From the NCBI RefSeq assembly GCF_035046485.1, contig NC_085137.1, positions 10,432,252 to 10,496,251 on the forward strand: a stretch of 64,000 nucleotides of DNA, written 5' to 3'. The notes beneath the pieces are model-generated. The model did no database searches. It worked only from the letters and a program-made list of their open reading frames with translations, and was not told the DNA's origin. A program made the translations under genes and the position numbers. Below, piece by piece: positions 1-11,210 of this stretch (position 1 is the first letter of the stretch; each line of letters opens with the position of its first letter). This stretch comes from Aedes albopictus. Lineage: Eukaryota > Arthropoda > Insecta > Diptera > Culicidae.

Positions 1-69
1 CAGCCAAAGCAAAATCAAGAAATTGACATTTCCTTGATACGAGTTCGACAAGCGATAACTATCATTGAC

Positions 70-333
70 CTAGAGTTGGCCGAAGTAAAAGCCAATTGCA
101 CTCCGCACAAAAGTTTTCGGCCTGAAAACGATGTAGTGTCTACCAAGTGAGTAAGACTGGTGTAGCCTTAGCTCACGAGAGTAGACGCCAGTACCAGCAC
201 CAGTGTAACATACGATGCTGTCTGAACTACTTCTCTCCAGATAACCAGATGTCCACTCTTTCCGGAAAGGGAATTTCGAGGAAAATGTCCTATATGGCAA
301 ATTACAAGCATTTGAAAGATCACTTGGAGACAA
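70..333 (-). pseudogene. LINE RNase H domain remnant
   Basis: The minus-strand reading frame ends in a stretch (CYTGAGTGVYS, then SRELRLHQSYSLGRHYIVF) that resembles the RNase H domain found at the end of ORF2 in I/LOA/R1-type LINEs, where it removes RNA from RNA:DNA hybrids. The first catalytic Asp, normally in a T-D-G-S context, appears deleted, because CYT runs directly into GAG. The fragment lies 186 bp downstream, in element orientation, of the RT tail at 519-761 and in the same orientation, so both probably belong to one degraded LINE. It is not expected to be functional. Family assignment is from recognition only. Confidence 0.6.
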
Positions 334-518
334 CTTTGTCTCAATTCACCAAAAAGGCAAACAACGAGATCTGCCGTTCACAGGAGTTTCCTCTAGTATA
401 CCGAATACCCGTAGATGCGATGATAAGTGCAAGAAAATGCTTCTTGTTTGAGATGAATGTTTAGCGGGAAAACGTCAAAGAGAACTTCGAGTGCTATCGT
501 GGGAGTTGAAGAGAACGC

Positions 519-761
519 TCAGACTTCGCCATTAAGCATATCATAATTTTGATTTGTTCGTTCTCGCTTCGCTCTTATGCCACCACATACGACATCCATA
601 TGCCAATATCGAACAACAGTTGTGTCTAGAGTTGCGTAAATCCAACCAGCTTTCTTGATTCTGAACTCAATTTGAGATGTCCAGGAAAGCTTGGAATTCA
701 GAATAACTCCAACGTATTTTGCTTGTTCAGTCACTTCGATTTCAGAATTAAAGAGACGCAA
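519..761 (-). pseudogene. LINE reverse transcriptase C-terminal fragment
   Basis: The minus-strand frame contains EQAKYVGVILNSKLSW followed by a basic IEFRIKKAGW segment. This is the conserved end of the RT domain in non-LTR retrotransposons (YLGV.LD.KLSW). The catalytic palm region is absent; upstream in element orientation the sequence changes into foldback and dispersed repeats. Together with the RNase H fragment at 70-333 and the endonuclease fragments at 3352-3576 and 4476-4785 it is colinear with one minus-strand LINE. Inactive remnant. Confidence 0.65.
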
Positions 762-1634
762 CTATCTGAACTTCTTGAAGGGCGCTTTGTATCAGGTTGA
801 AAAGAATGCTGATGCGCATACCAACTTACAAAGTTAGGTAGTGCTTGGCAAAACCATTCGTAGGAAAACCGCTACCTAATCGCTACTAGACGCAATGTCG
901 AGAAGTGATATCGTTTTTTAACATGTTGGTTAACATGAATTATTAAGTGTCGATTCTATAGTTAGGGGTATTAGGGGCATAATGGATACCCCAAGCAAAT
1001 GAGTACGTTAGGCCTGTATAACGGAGAAAAACTTAACATATTATCAGTTGGCTTACAGCTTTAACTTGTTTCCTACGTATTTCAAACATTTACAGCTTGT
1101 AGAATGTCTTTATTGTGAAGAAATAATGAATTGTAAACCGTGTGTTTTTCAGGGCTGGCAGGAAAGGTACAGGGCGAAATGGACACCCATCGGGGCATAA
1201 AGGACACCCCCGCATATTTTATGCTAATTCTTTGATTACACCAACCAGTTAAGTAATTTGCCTACGGAGATCAATACCACAGATATAATACTCCATCTTA
1301 GACAAGTTAACATAACATCAAAGTTAATTAATTAAACTTTAGGCTAAAATAATCGGATTGATTTTTTACAAAATGTTTAAAACGCCTAACAGTATGTAAT
1401 GCGCGTACATCCATTCATAATTGCCAGTGTTCATTTCGCCCCGAATCGACTACAACATTAAAATAGCTTTTTAAGTAAATTTTGATAAAAAAAAATACTT
1501 CATCCATTGCTAAATCTCCGTATACATGTAGGAAAGGTAACAATTCTTTTGTTTTTATGGTGGACACACTCCAAAACTCGTAATACCTTATTTGATGCTG
1601 CTTCGAAATTATAAGAATTTCACCATATGAAAAA

Positions 1635-1832
1635 CATAGGGGAAATTGTGTATTTTCGGCAGTTTTGTTCTCTACGTCATGGGGGTTTTTTTGAAAGCTG
1701 TTGAACTCAGAGTTGGTCACAAATCCTTCCCAACCAAGCTGAATTATATGACCAAGTTTCAGGAAATTTGGTCGACAAAAACCCCTCATGACGAAGAGAA
1801 CAAACCTGCCGATAATACCCATCGTCACCTTA
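1635..1832 (+). repeat. Dispersed repeat, copy 1
   Basis: About 200 bp starting near ATAGGGGAAATTGTG and ending near CCCATCGTCACC. A second copy lies in opposite orientation at 5010-5196, with the same edge words and the same middle (GGTCGACCAAATTTCCTGA on the other strand). Reading frames across it are by-products. It contains an internal inverted similarity (TTTGTTCTC...GAGAACAAA), so it may be a small MITE. Superfamily unknown. Confidence 0.6.
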
Positions 1833-1873
1833 TTTCAATTTCAATGATATTTTGGTTATTTTGGGGCAATATA

Positions 1874-2833
1874 CAGGGTGTTAGGTTCCTGAGTGCAAAC
1901 TTTTTAAAGGGTGATAGAGGACCATAAATGGAGAAAAAAATTGTTCTACGCATATGGTCAAATCTCAATCGTTACGTAGTTATTGAACTTCCCATGTTTA
2001 TGACTCTTATTGCCTTAACTGGCAATAACTTGGAAATAGTCAAACTTATCGAAGTTTTTTTACCCCTATTCGAAAGATTATTGAATTTTCTAACAAAGGG
2101 CATCTTTGAATCGATTGGTTTGGTTAAATAACTAAGTTTTCTAGAGCAAAATAGCTAAAAATAGTGTATTTTTATTGGTTTTTGTCAATTATCTTTGAAA
2201 CATGCGTAATAAATAAAAATTCTTTCTTTGGCAAAGTTGTGGCCCCTGTTCCACTCTACAATTCGTTCTTTGACAACAAACTTCTATCTCTTATCGTTTT
2301 GTTGCAATTTCGATTTTAACATCGCATTTCAGATCATAAATTTGCAACTGTCATTAAAAGCACTTTTTTGCGCATTGTGCCGCACATTTAAATCAAAATT
2401 GCAAGAAAACGATAAGAGTTAGAAGTTTGGCGTCAAAGAACGAATTGTAGAGTGGAACAGGGGCCACAACTTTGCCAAAGAAAGAATTTTTATTTATTAC
2501 GCAGGTTTCAAAGATAATTGACAACAACGAATAAAAATACACTATTTTCAGCCATTTTGCTCTAGAAAACTTAGTTATTTAACTAAACCAATCGATTCAA
2601 AGATGCCATTTGTTGGAAAATTCAATAATCTTTCGAATTAGGGTAAAAAAAACTTCGATATGTTTGGCCATTTTCAAGTTATTGACAGTTAAGGCAATAA
2701 GAGTCATACACATGGGAAGTTCAATAACTACGTAACGGTTGAGATTTGACCATATGCGTAGAACAATTTTTTTCTCCATTTATGGTCCTCTATCACCCTT
2801 TAAAAAGTTTGCACTCGGGAACCTAACACCCTG
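1874..2833. mobile_element. Foldback element with long inverted repeats, TA-flanked
   Basis: The 960-bp segment begins CAGGGTGTTAGGTTCC and ends with its reverse complement, and the arms pair over roughly 430 bp on each side around a centre near 2353. Both ends are bordered by TA (1872-1873 and 2834-2835), as expected for a Tc1/mariner-type target duplication. No transposase frame is present, so this is a non-autonomous foldback or MITE-like element. Open frames on the two strands within it are mirror images of each other (both start MEKKIVLRIWSNLNRYVV), as the palindrome requires, and are not genes. Confidence 0.8.
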
Positions 2834-3351
2834 TAGATGGTACTTTTTAAAAATAGAACCATGACTTGTTCCTTTACACTTATGCATTAAAAGTTTTACA
2901 TAAAAGTCAACGGTTTCGGCAAAAACAGTGGTGTCCATTTCGCCCCGGGTGTCCATTATGCCCCTAATCCCTCTACAATACTCCACGCATCTCATCAGAG
3001 GAAGTGAAATCGCCATTTGGAAAACGAAGTTCATTCACTCGGAATACCTTGGATTACTCAAGAATTTTGTTTAACCTTAGTAGGATGTTGGGGTCAATTT
3101 GATCCAAACTGGCACACTGAACGTGCACTGCACCATCGTGGTGCGAAAAACCTAACAACTTAAAAGGGTTTACCGACTGACTTCACTCAAACAGGAATCA
3201 TTTGTGCAAAGGTTTTTGAAGCCGGACAGTTCAGCAGACCAAAGAGTCTGCTTGCCCTGCGAGTCGACCTGAAAGCATCCGAACCAGCTGAACGTCGTCT
3301 GCTCCAACTCTTTCTACATTGTTTCCTGAGCTTGGCCCAATCAAAGTTCCA

Positions 3352-3576
3352 TCAAGGGGTTCCCCTTGTGGTCTTCACAGTCTGTAGAGGGCAAGCTCCT
3401 TCAAAAGCTTCCATGATGAAGGCCGTTGTAATATCAACGGCATCATCTAAATCACTTGGAGTGTTAATGGATGGTGAGTATCCATGAAATTTGGCCGCAA
3501 CCAAATCAGTAAAGAGATTCCAATTATTGATCGGGGATTCCTGAAATAACGGCGCCGGCCACGTCCTTACGGTCAT
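3352..3576 (-). pseudogene. LINE endonuclease-RT linker fragment
   Basis: The minus-strand peptide contains INNWNLFTDLVAAKFHGY and ends with a CPLQTVKTTRGTP motif typical of the segment between the APE endonuclease and RT domains in mosquito LOA/I/Jockey-type LINEs. It is colinear with the endonuclease remnant at 4476-4785, separated by inserted repeats. No complete domain remains. Probably a piece of the same old LINE as the fragments at 70-333 and 519-761. Confidence 0.55.
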
Positions 3577-3690
3577 CGAGGAAGGAAAGGAATGTTAGTG
3601 TGACGTACGTTGCTACTAGAGACCGAGATCACCTCATCTTCTCCACGACTGTCACGGGAAGGAGTTTTTGTTAGTGGGGAGGGGAGAGTC
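3575..3690 (+). repeat. Dispersed repeat (GTTGCTACTAGAGACCGAG type)
   Basis: The block with GAAGGAAAGGAATGTTAGTG, GTTGCTACTAGAGACCGAG and TCACGGGAAGGAG recurs diverged at 35630-35740 and in part at 40062-40125. Its TCACGGGAAGGAGTTTTTG edge recurs inverted near 59890-59930. No coding potential was recognised. Confidence 0.55.
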
Positions 3691-4069
3691 ACATGATTTG
3701 GATTCACTTTGGTAAGTGATTTGATTCATGCAACCTTTACTTGAGTCAAAACATTTATTCATTTTGACTAAAATATTACAAATGTCGACACCGAAGATGA
3801 CGAACCATTCAAATTTGTGTGTATATGCGAAAAATAAAAGAAAAATATTTATTATCAACTGAATGTGCATTGAAAACTAGCGCCGGCACATGACGTGACG
3901 AACTTTTCAATATTAGTTAGATAAATACACAAAAACCAGAGCAGAATTTTATACATCCTATAGCATTAATTATTATGATAAAATGGAAAGAGCTCACCAA
4001 TAAACATCCTTCGAAGTGTCCAGTGCGTATGTGCTGCAGCATCTTCCACTTACTGGCCTCTTCTCCGAA

Positions 4070-4345
4070 ATCACACTGAACCGCTACAACTATACACGGG
4101 TACGACGATGTGCACATTCAAATTGACGACGACGACGACGCGGCCGGTCCGAATGAAAAAAAAAAGCGGCCTCTTCACTTCGCCACCAAAATCACACTAA
4201 ACCGCCCCGTACGAAGGTGAGCATAGTCAAATCGGCGACGACGACGACGCAGCCGGCCCGAATGAAAAAAAAAGCGGCTTTTTCATTTTGCTTCAAAATC
4301 ACGCTAAACCGTCCCGTACGAAGATGAGCACAGTCAAATCCCGGA
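4070..4345. repeat. Tandem repeat, period about 115-120 bp
   Basis: Two full units and one partial unit share AAATCACACTRAACCG, a GTACGA.G.TG block, a (GAC)n run, GGCC(G)G(T/C)CCGAATG, and an A-run followed by AGCGGC. Units begin near 4070, 4188 and 4298. The repeat sits between two fragments of the minus-strand LINE, so it was inserted or amplified there. Confidence 0.7.
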
Positions 4346-4475
4346 ATACAAAATGGAAAAATCGAACCACCGAAGCAACGCGCGCGAACTGGCACCCGGA
4401 TGAAATTCTATAGCACACTCATACCATGAAGGTTGGGCGGTTGCCTATATTAAGTAATCAAAGATATGTAATACT

Positions 4476-4785
4476 TCAGTACTCCATCAAACTGAAGCCT
4501 CTCAAGTTATTGGCTGAGCTGCCCCAGATGATATGGTGAGCACTGGCATCACTGCCGACGATTAGCGGAAGGTCTTTTGAATTGCAGTATGCGATACCTT
4601 GTTTAAAAGCATAAATAAATCGAACAATAGACGAAATTCCTGTTGAGGTTTCCAACAGAGACATCAATTGTGATAGCACATACATCTCTGGCGGTTAATT
4701 CAGAGACGAAAGTAGCAACAATTGCGTTGCTGACAAGCACACAGGCTCGAGGCATGACACGCGAGTTTGCCATTTCAAGTAGCAA
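4476..4785 (-). pseudogene. LINE APE-type endonuclease remnant
   Basis: Two overlapping minus-strand frames carry successive parts of one endonuclease domain. The upstream frame (4785 to 4603) has RACVLVSNAIVATFVSELTARD. The downstream frame (4685 to 4476) has LPLIVGSDASAHHIIWGSS, corresponding to the G-D-x-N-A-H-H motif of LINE endonucleases; the motif Asn reads Ser here. The frame switch implies a frameshift. The enzyme would nick target DNA to prime reverse transcription; this copy cannot be active. Confidence 0.7.
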
Positions 4786-4924
4786 ACATCGGATTCACGA
4801 GGTTTGCTAGTTAGACAATCCACTTACGAAAGTAAGGTTCTTGGGCTAAAGCCACTTGGCCTGTACCATTTTAAATAAGTCTGCAAAGATTGATTGTTGC
4901 TGTTTTTTTATGCTTGATCTGAAC

Positions 4925-5460
4925 TGATTGATCGGTTTCGATTGGAAAATGCCGAAGGCGAGGATACACAGAATACACTGTGTAAATTGCATAATACGAA
5001 GCCATATAGGGTGACGATGGGAATTATCGGGAGGTTTGTTCACTTTGTCATGAGGGGCTTTGGTCGACCAAATTTCCTGATACTTGGACGTAGAACTCAG
5101 CTTAGTTGGAAAGGATTTGAGGCCTACTCTGAGTTCAACAGCTATGAAAAAACCTCCGAAGAGAACAAAACTACCGAAAATACACAATTTCCCCTAGGTG
5201 GCGACAATTTGAACTGATCAATAACATCTTCATAATCCCGCCCTTTTTAAGCCTCAAGTTTGAGACTAAAGAAGGGCAGTTGTTTGTCTCGGAGAAATAT
5301 AATGTCCACTGCACCATTGCTCCGGTTGACGCAGTAAGGGCAAAATACTGTGGTGGGCGCCCTAGTACTACACAGGCATCGTTAGTGGTTAGGTTTTTAT
5401 TAGACCCCCGGTGCCCATCATGACCCACCATGCATTAGGGGTCACCTACTTAGTGGACTC
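4925..5460 (-). repeat. Dispersed repeat A, interrupted by dispersed repeat copy 2
   Basis: Sequence 4925-5009 plus 5197-5460 matches, in inverted orientation, the uninterrupted copy at 12380-12720. Shared landmarks are ACAGAATACACTG, GTTTGAGACTAAAGAAG, CTCGGAGAAA and GTTAGGTTTTTATTAGA. The 5010-5196 block, homologous to 1635-1832, is absent from the other copy, so it is a nested insertion. No coding frame. Confidence 0.65.
5010..5196 (-). repeat. Dispersed repeat, copy 2 (nested)
   Basis: Reverse-orientation copy of 1635-1832, inserted in dispersed repeat A. The opposite edges read GTGACGATGGGAATTATC and CACAATTTCCCCTAGG. Confidence 0.6.
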
Positions 5461-6940
5461 TTACTTCCGACAAAATGAGATAATCGTTATTAAAACAGTG
5501 AGTTTACATTTACACTATTTATTTTTTGCACAAACTCTACAAACTACATTTATTTTAACTCGAGTCGAGTATTTGCATATATACATTAGTCTTATTTTAA
5601 AACCTTGGTGACCGTTCACCGAATAGCCTGAAGCGACACTGAATCCTACAAAACGAGGTCTCTTCCCGATCGACCTGCTTCGATCGTGTAATGATGACGT
5701 AATTACTATACTCTCTGCTCATTCTCAGGAGTTCCTCATCTTAGATGAAACGTTTTAACAGCGGCGTCTCTCAGGGTGGGTTAAGGGGTAACGCAGCTCC
5801 TAAACAAAGGCCACTAAGTTGAATAGAGGCAAGCCCAGTTCCAGTGGGTGCAGATAATTGCACTGATAGAAGCCACATTTGTATCCGAATGCCATTTTTA
5901 CTTCCCCTTGCATCTCATGCAATGCGGTAGGTTTGCGGTCCCGATATGTTTCCAAAACAATTTTTGCAACTAGCACCGGAACCCGTTTGACCCACTGACT
6001 GACTGCGAGAACAAGGCCCAATTCGGTGCATTTCGGGTGCGCCCGCATTAACCCCCAACGACCGTATGCCATACCATACCATACCGATGCACGCCACAAC
6101 AAATTTTGAGTGAGGGCTACCCCCAACCCCAGCGCAAAATTGGCTCAATTGAGCTCTGGAACCGTTTTTGTTTCTTGCGACGACGACGTGAGTGCAAGGA
6201 AGTGTGTCATTCTCGTCCCGCACGTAACTCCGTTCTGTAGCTCTCCGATGCGATGTGTGGACGCAAATGTGCAACAGTTTTTCGGCAACCGGTGACGGTG
6301 GTCGAATGGTGCCATAGGAAATTCTCCTTCCAAATTGTAGCATCACGACGCTGGCGCTGGCTGCACAGGGGACGCGAGTTGGGCCCAATTTCGGCTCACA
6401 ATTTAATTCCCAATGTCGAATGAGGGGCTGTTTATGGGACCGAATTCGGCGGAGGAGTCAAACGGAGGACTGAAGTGTATAGTTCCCAACATGTTAGGTG
6501 ACGCCACGATATTTTTTTTTGTTCGATTGGCGTCATCCCGTGTATTAATTTACTGTGGACTAAATTTTATGGAATTTGTTCAGAATCAGGCATGGGTGAA
6601 ATGATGTGCGTGGGTTGGAAGAGAGAACAGTTTATTGTTGAGGACGATGGGCATTGAAATTGGTGTAATGAAGCAATTAATTGAATTAATAAGGGTCATG
6701 CAGCAGGTTAAGACCAAATTTGATAACCGTGTGATAGAGACCAAGTAGATTTTTTGAGACAAACTGAAGCTTTTTCAACCAAGATGAAGTACATGATTGC
6801 GGGTAGAGACAGTGGCAGCTCTTGTGTAGTTTGTACTGAGGCAATGATCAATGTGGACGCGTTTTAAATTGTCGAAATTTTTTATACCTTGGAACACTTT
6901 TGGCATGTGTCTGCTAGTTTCAACCTGTTTTAACAAATTT
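5461..6940. other. Non-coding interval with a GC-richer block
   Basis: No protein family was recognised. Roughly 5980-6400 is GC-richer than its surroundings, lacks the AT-rich mosaic look of the repeats, and contains CATACCATACCATACC. It could be single-copy sequence such as a distant promoter or non-coding exon, but no splice-supported coding exon is visible. Confidence 0.3.
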
Positions 6941-6944
6941 TTAA

Positions 6945-9900
6945 CCCGCAAACACCCGGGAAGATCTACTTTTGGCAGAAATGTTTTTAAACATTTTACC
7001 CTGGATTTTTTTATAGTCAAGGGGAATTGTTTTGCAAAGAAATGCATAATACCCCCCCCCCCTTTTGCTGGTAGCCGAAAAAACGTGGCTTTTTTTGTAT
7101 TTTTTATAAATTTTTCATGTTTTTACTGAAATTTTACCTTTTTTGCTAATTATCAATAGTTTTCACTGATCCTTGACATGCAATGTATTACTACCCATCA
7201 TAGTCTGTTGAAGTTTAGATCCCAGAGCTACGGTACTCTGAAACCTCAAAGCACTCCTAGAATATTCATGATACATGATCTAGGTCATCCAAATTACTCT
7301 GGAATTAATTTTCTTAAGATCTATAACATCTACCATCATTTGTGTTCACTCTGTTCATGAAATTTAGTCACGTTGATGTCCATTAGACCTCGCAATGCTA
7401 CGAGCAACTCGATATAGTAGTAGTTGGACATTCCGTGAAATACAAATGGCATCCAAAACACTTTGAAGCTTGGGTTACGATATCTACATACTGTATCACG
7501 CTTTAATTGTAAAAATATTCTTGAGATGTAGTCTATACTGCTGGTGGAGCCTCAGTGCACAACCATAACGCTTTTCTCCACAAATTCCTCCACGGATTTT
7601 TTCAAGAAATACCTTCAAGAATTCATCCAAAAAATCTACCACCAATTTCTTCCTGAACACCTCCAAGATTCTTCAGGAAACCTTCAGAAATTCCTCAAGA
7701 AAATACTCCTGGGACAACTCCAGGCATTCCTCCGAGGAACTGCTCCGAGACTTCTCCAGAAATTTCTCCAAAAAATCCTCCAGGAATTTATCCAAGAATT
7801 TCTTCAGTTATTCCTAAAAAAAACTTCTGCTAAGAATTTCTCCAAGAATCCGTCCAGGAATTCCGACAGTAACTCTGTTAAGAATTTCTCCAAAACCTGC
7901 TCCAATGCTTCTATCAAAAATTCCTCCAAGAATCCCTCCAGGAATTTGGGCAGGGATTCCTTTATAAATTACTCTAGGAATATTCTCTAGGGATTTTTCA
8001 ATAAATACCTTCAGGAATTCTTCCAGGAAATCCTTGTGAAATTCCTCCAGGAATGCCTACAGGAAATTCTCCAGGGATTCCATCAAGAAATCATCGAAGA
8101 ACTCCTCCAGGAATTCCTCCAACAATACAGAATTCTTGCCAGAATTCCCTTCCATGAATTACTTTACGAATACCTTCAAGACTTCTTTCAATAATTCCAC
8201 CAAGATTTTTTTTAGGAATTTCTTCGGGAATACCTTGAACAATTCTTTCTGGAATTCCTCCAAGAATTCCAACAAGAATTCTACCAGGAATTTGTTCAAG
8301 AATTTCTTGAAGAAGTTTCTGTATAAAATCCTACAGGAATTCCTGGAGTACTTTCTGGAAGAATTCTATAGTGTGAGGATGTTCTTTTATCTTGGGGGAA
8401 TTCTTAGAGGAATTCTTGAAGGATTTACTTGAAGAAGTCCTGAAGGAACTGGACTGGAGGAATTTTCGATGTTATTTTTTGTAATTTTTATTTCCTGGGA
8501 TAATTCCAGGAGAAATTCCTGGAACATTTCTTGTAGGATTTCCTGGAGTACTTCCTGGAATAAATCTTGGAGGAAATCCTGGAGGAATTCCTGGAGAAAA
8601 TTTTGGAGTGTTTTCTGAAGGAATTCCCGGAATATTTCTTGTAGGAATTCCTGGAGTATTTCCCGGATTAATTCCTGTAGTAATTCCAGGAGGAATTGGT
8701 AGAGTCACTCCAGGAGAAATTCTTGAAGGAATTACTGGACTGGAGTACTTGCTGGACGAATTTCTGAAATATATCCTGGAGGTTTTCCTGGACGGATTCT
8801 TGGAGAAATTCTTAGCAGAAGTTTTGGAGGAATACCTGAAGAAATTTTCTGGAGGAATTTTTGGTGAAATTTTTGGAGAAATTCCTGATGGGATTCTTGG
8901 AGAAATTCTGGGCAGAAGTCTCGGAGCAGTTCCTGGAGAATTACCTGAAAGAGTTCTCGCAGGAATACTTTGGGGTTGAAAAAAATCCTTGGATATATTC
9001 CTGACGGAATACCTGAAGGGATTCTTGGCAGTAGTCTTAAGACTTAAAGTAACCCCTGGAGAAATTCTTGGGGAAGGTCCTGTAAGATTTTTTAGAGGAA
9101 TTCCTGGTGGGATTCTTGAAATAATTCTAGGCAGATGTCTTGGAGGAATTCCTGAATGAATTCTCGAAGATATTCCTTGGGGATTCCTTGGAGGACTTCC
9201 TGTTTCCTGGTTCATGGAGAAGTTCCTGGAGTAATTCCCGAAGAAGTTTCTTGAGGAATTTCGGGAGGGATTTTTGGCGTGATTGCTCAACAGTTTTCGG
9301 TGGTATTTCTGAGGAAATCCCTGAAGGAATTCTCGGACGAATTCTTAGAGCTATCTCAGGAGTTTTTTTTTTTAGGAATTACTAAAGGTTTCCTGAAAGA
9401 ATTTGTGGAGGAATTTTTGAAAAAAAAAAATTCAAAAAAGTCCCTGGAAGAATTCTACGATGAATTCCTGATGAAGTTTCTGGTGGATTTCCTGAAGTAA
9501 TTCCTGTTAGAAATCCTTGACAAATTTATTCGCGGTTTCATGGAGGAATTTCTAGAGAAATGCCAGAAAATATTCCCGGATGAACCCCTGGAGTAATTTT
9601 TGGACGATTTCCCGGAGGTTTCGGAACAAATTCTTTAAGGATTTTCTAGAGAAATTCCTTGAGAGCTTCTTGGAAAAATCATAGAGCAATTCCTGGAGAA
9701 ACTCTTGGAGGAATTTCCGGAGGAATGTTTGGAGAATTTCTAAGCAGAAGTCTATAAAAAATCCTGGAGAAATTGTGGGAGGAATTCATAATCCCTCTGA
9801 GGAATTCTTGGCAGATTTTTTAGTCTGATATCTGGAGAAATTCTTTAAGAAATTTCTGGTGGAATTCTTGAAGAAATTCTTGGAAAAATTCCTGGAGGGA

Positions 9901-11206
9901 TTCTTGTAGGAGGAGCTCCTGGAAGAATTTTCGAGGAATTTCTTTAAAAAATTCTAGAAGAATTCTTCCAGGATTTCTTGGAGAAATACCTGGGAAGATT
10001 ATTTGAGGAATTCTTGGTGAAAATCTTGGAAGAATTCCTGAAGGATTTTTTGCTACACCGAGAAAGTAAAGAGATTCAGTAGAGCTTATAGACCTTGAAG
10101 GTCTTGGATAATTTGGATGACCTAGATCACCAAGTGGATGTTGCTAAGTTATCAGAATTGCACTCCTTGGCTCTAAGAGTAGCGAAGATTATACTCGGTA
10201 CAATAAAAATATCATAAGATTTACAGATATTGCGACCCATACTTCAAAATACATTGGCTCTATTTGAATACCAGTGGACACCCAAATAGCAACACATAGA
10301 GATACTCGCAATATTTTGAGGTGCAACAGACACAATCGTGATAAATTATGCCGATAGAGTGAACAGAAACAAGAGTAGAGCCTGTAGAACTTAAAGGTCC
10401 TAATTCCAAATAGTTTGGAATGCCTGGAATACCCCATGAATGTACCAAAAGCGTTATAGTTGTGCACTGAGGCTTCACCTGCAGTATAGACTACATCCCA
10501 AGAGTATTTTTTACCATTAAAGCATGATACAGTATGTAGATATTGTATCCCAAACTTGTGTTTTGGAGGCCATTTGTATTTCTCGGAATGTCCAACTACC
10601 ACAATATCGAGTTGCTCATAGCATTGCGAGGTCTAATGCACATCAACGTGACAAAATTTTATGATCAGAGTGAACACAAATGATAGTAGATGTTGTAGAT
10701 ATTAAGAAAACGAATTCCAAAGCAGTTTGGATGACCTAGATCACCCAATTCAAGTACCATGAGTATTCTTGGAGTGCTTTGAGGCTTCCTGAGTACCGTA
10801 GACTGTTCTGTGAGGATTCATCGTGTATAAAATTTGGTATAGGATGTTGGATTTGTGACACAAACTTCGGAGTACTTTGGATGCCTTAGAATAGCTTTGG
10901 GTTCAAAACTTCAACAGACTGTGATGGGAAGTAATACATTGCATGTCAAGGATCAGTGAAAACTTTTGATGATTATCTAGCAAAAAGATGAAATTTGAGT
11001 AAAAACATGTAAAATTTATAAAAATACAAAAAAGCCACGTTTTTTCGGCTACTAGCAAAAGAGGGGAGGATTCAAAGTGGGGAGGTACCATGCATTTCTT
11101 AGCACAACTATTCCCCTTGACTATAAAAAAATCCAGGGTGAAAAGTTTAAAAACAAAGAAGATATTGCATTTCTGCCAAAAGTAGATCGTCCCGGGCGTT
11201 TACGGG
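6945..11206. mobile_element. 4.26-kb TTAA-flanked foldback element
   Basis: The ends read CCCGCAAACACCCGGGA (left) and the reverse complement of CCCGTAAACGCCCGGGA (right). Each is bordered by TTAA (6941-6944 and 11207-11210), the signature of piggyBac-type transposition. Long inverted arms (about 6945-7575 and 10440-11206) pair imperfectly; the right arm carries extra material near 10830-10910. The core, 7590-10060, is a degenerate GGAATTCC-based satellite. No transposase frame was found, so it would be mobilised in trans. Assignment to the piggyBac superfamily is inference from the target site and the CCC start. Confidence 0.75.
7590..10060. repeat. Degenerate GGAATTCCTCCA-type satellite core with orientation switch
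   Basis: Short words such as TTCCTCCAAGAATT dominate to about 8360. From about 8395 the reverse-complement words (GGAATTCCTGGAGGAATT) dominate to 10060. The words follow no fixed period and leave stop-poor frames on both strands that translate to low-complexity S/R/N/P or E/F/L/G peptides. These are compositional artefacts, not genes. Confidence 0.8.
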
Positions 11207-11210
11207 TTAA

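Noticed and set aside
5915..6388. 157-codon minus-strand frame in the GC-richer block
   Set aside because: No recognisable domain, overlapping frames on both strands, no splice or start support; may simply reflect GC content.
7544..7990. 148-codon plus-strand frame
   Set aside because: Same satellite artefact, mostly S/K/N/F/L repeats.
8472..9290. 272-codon minus-strand frame
   Set aside because: Low-complexity product of the GGAATTCC-type satellite; no domain, and similar frames appear on the opposite strand.
7590..10060. CRISPR-like array
   Set aside because: Units are irregular short words without constant repeats and unique spacers; the context is eukaryotic.
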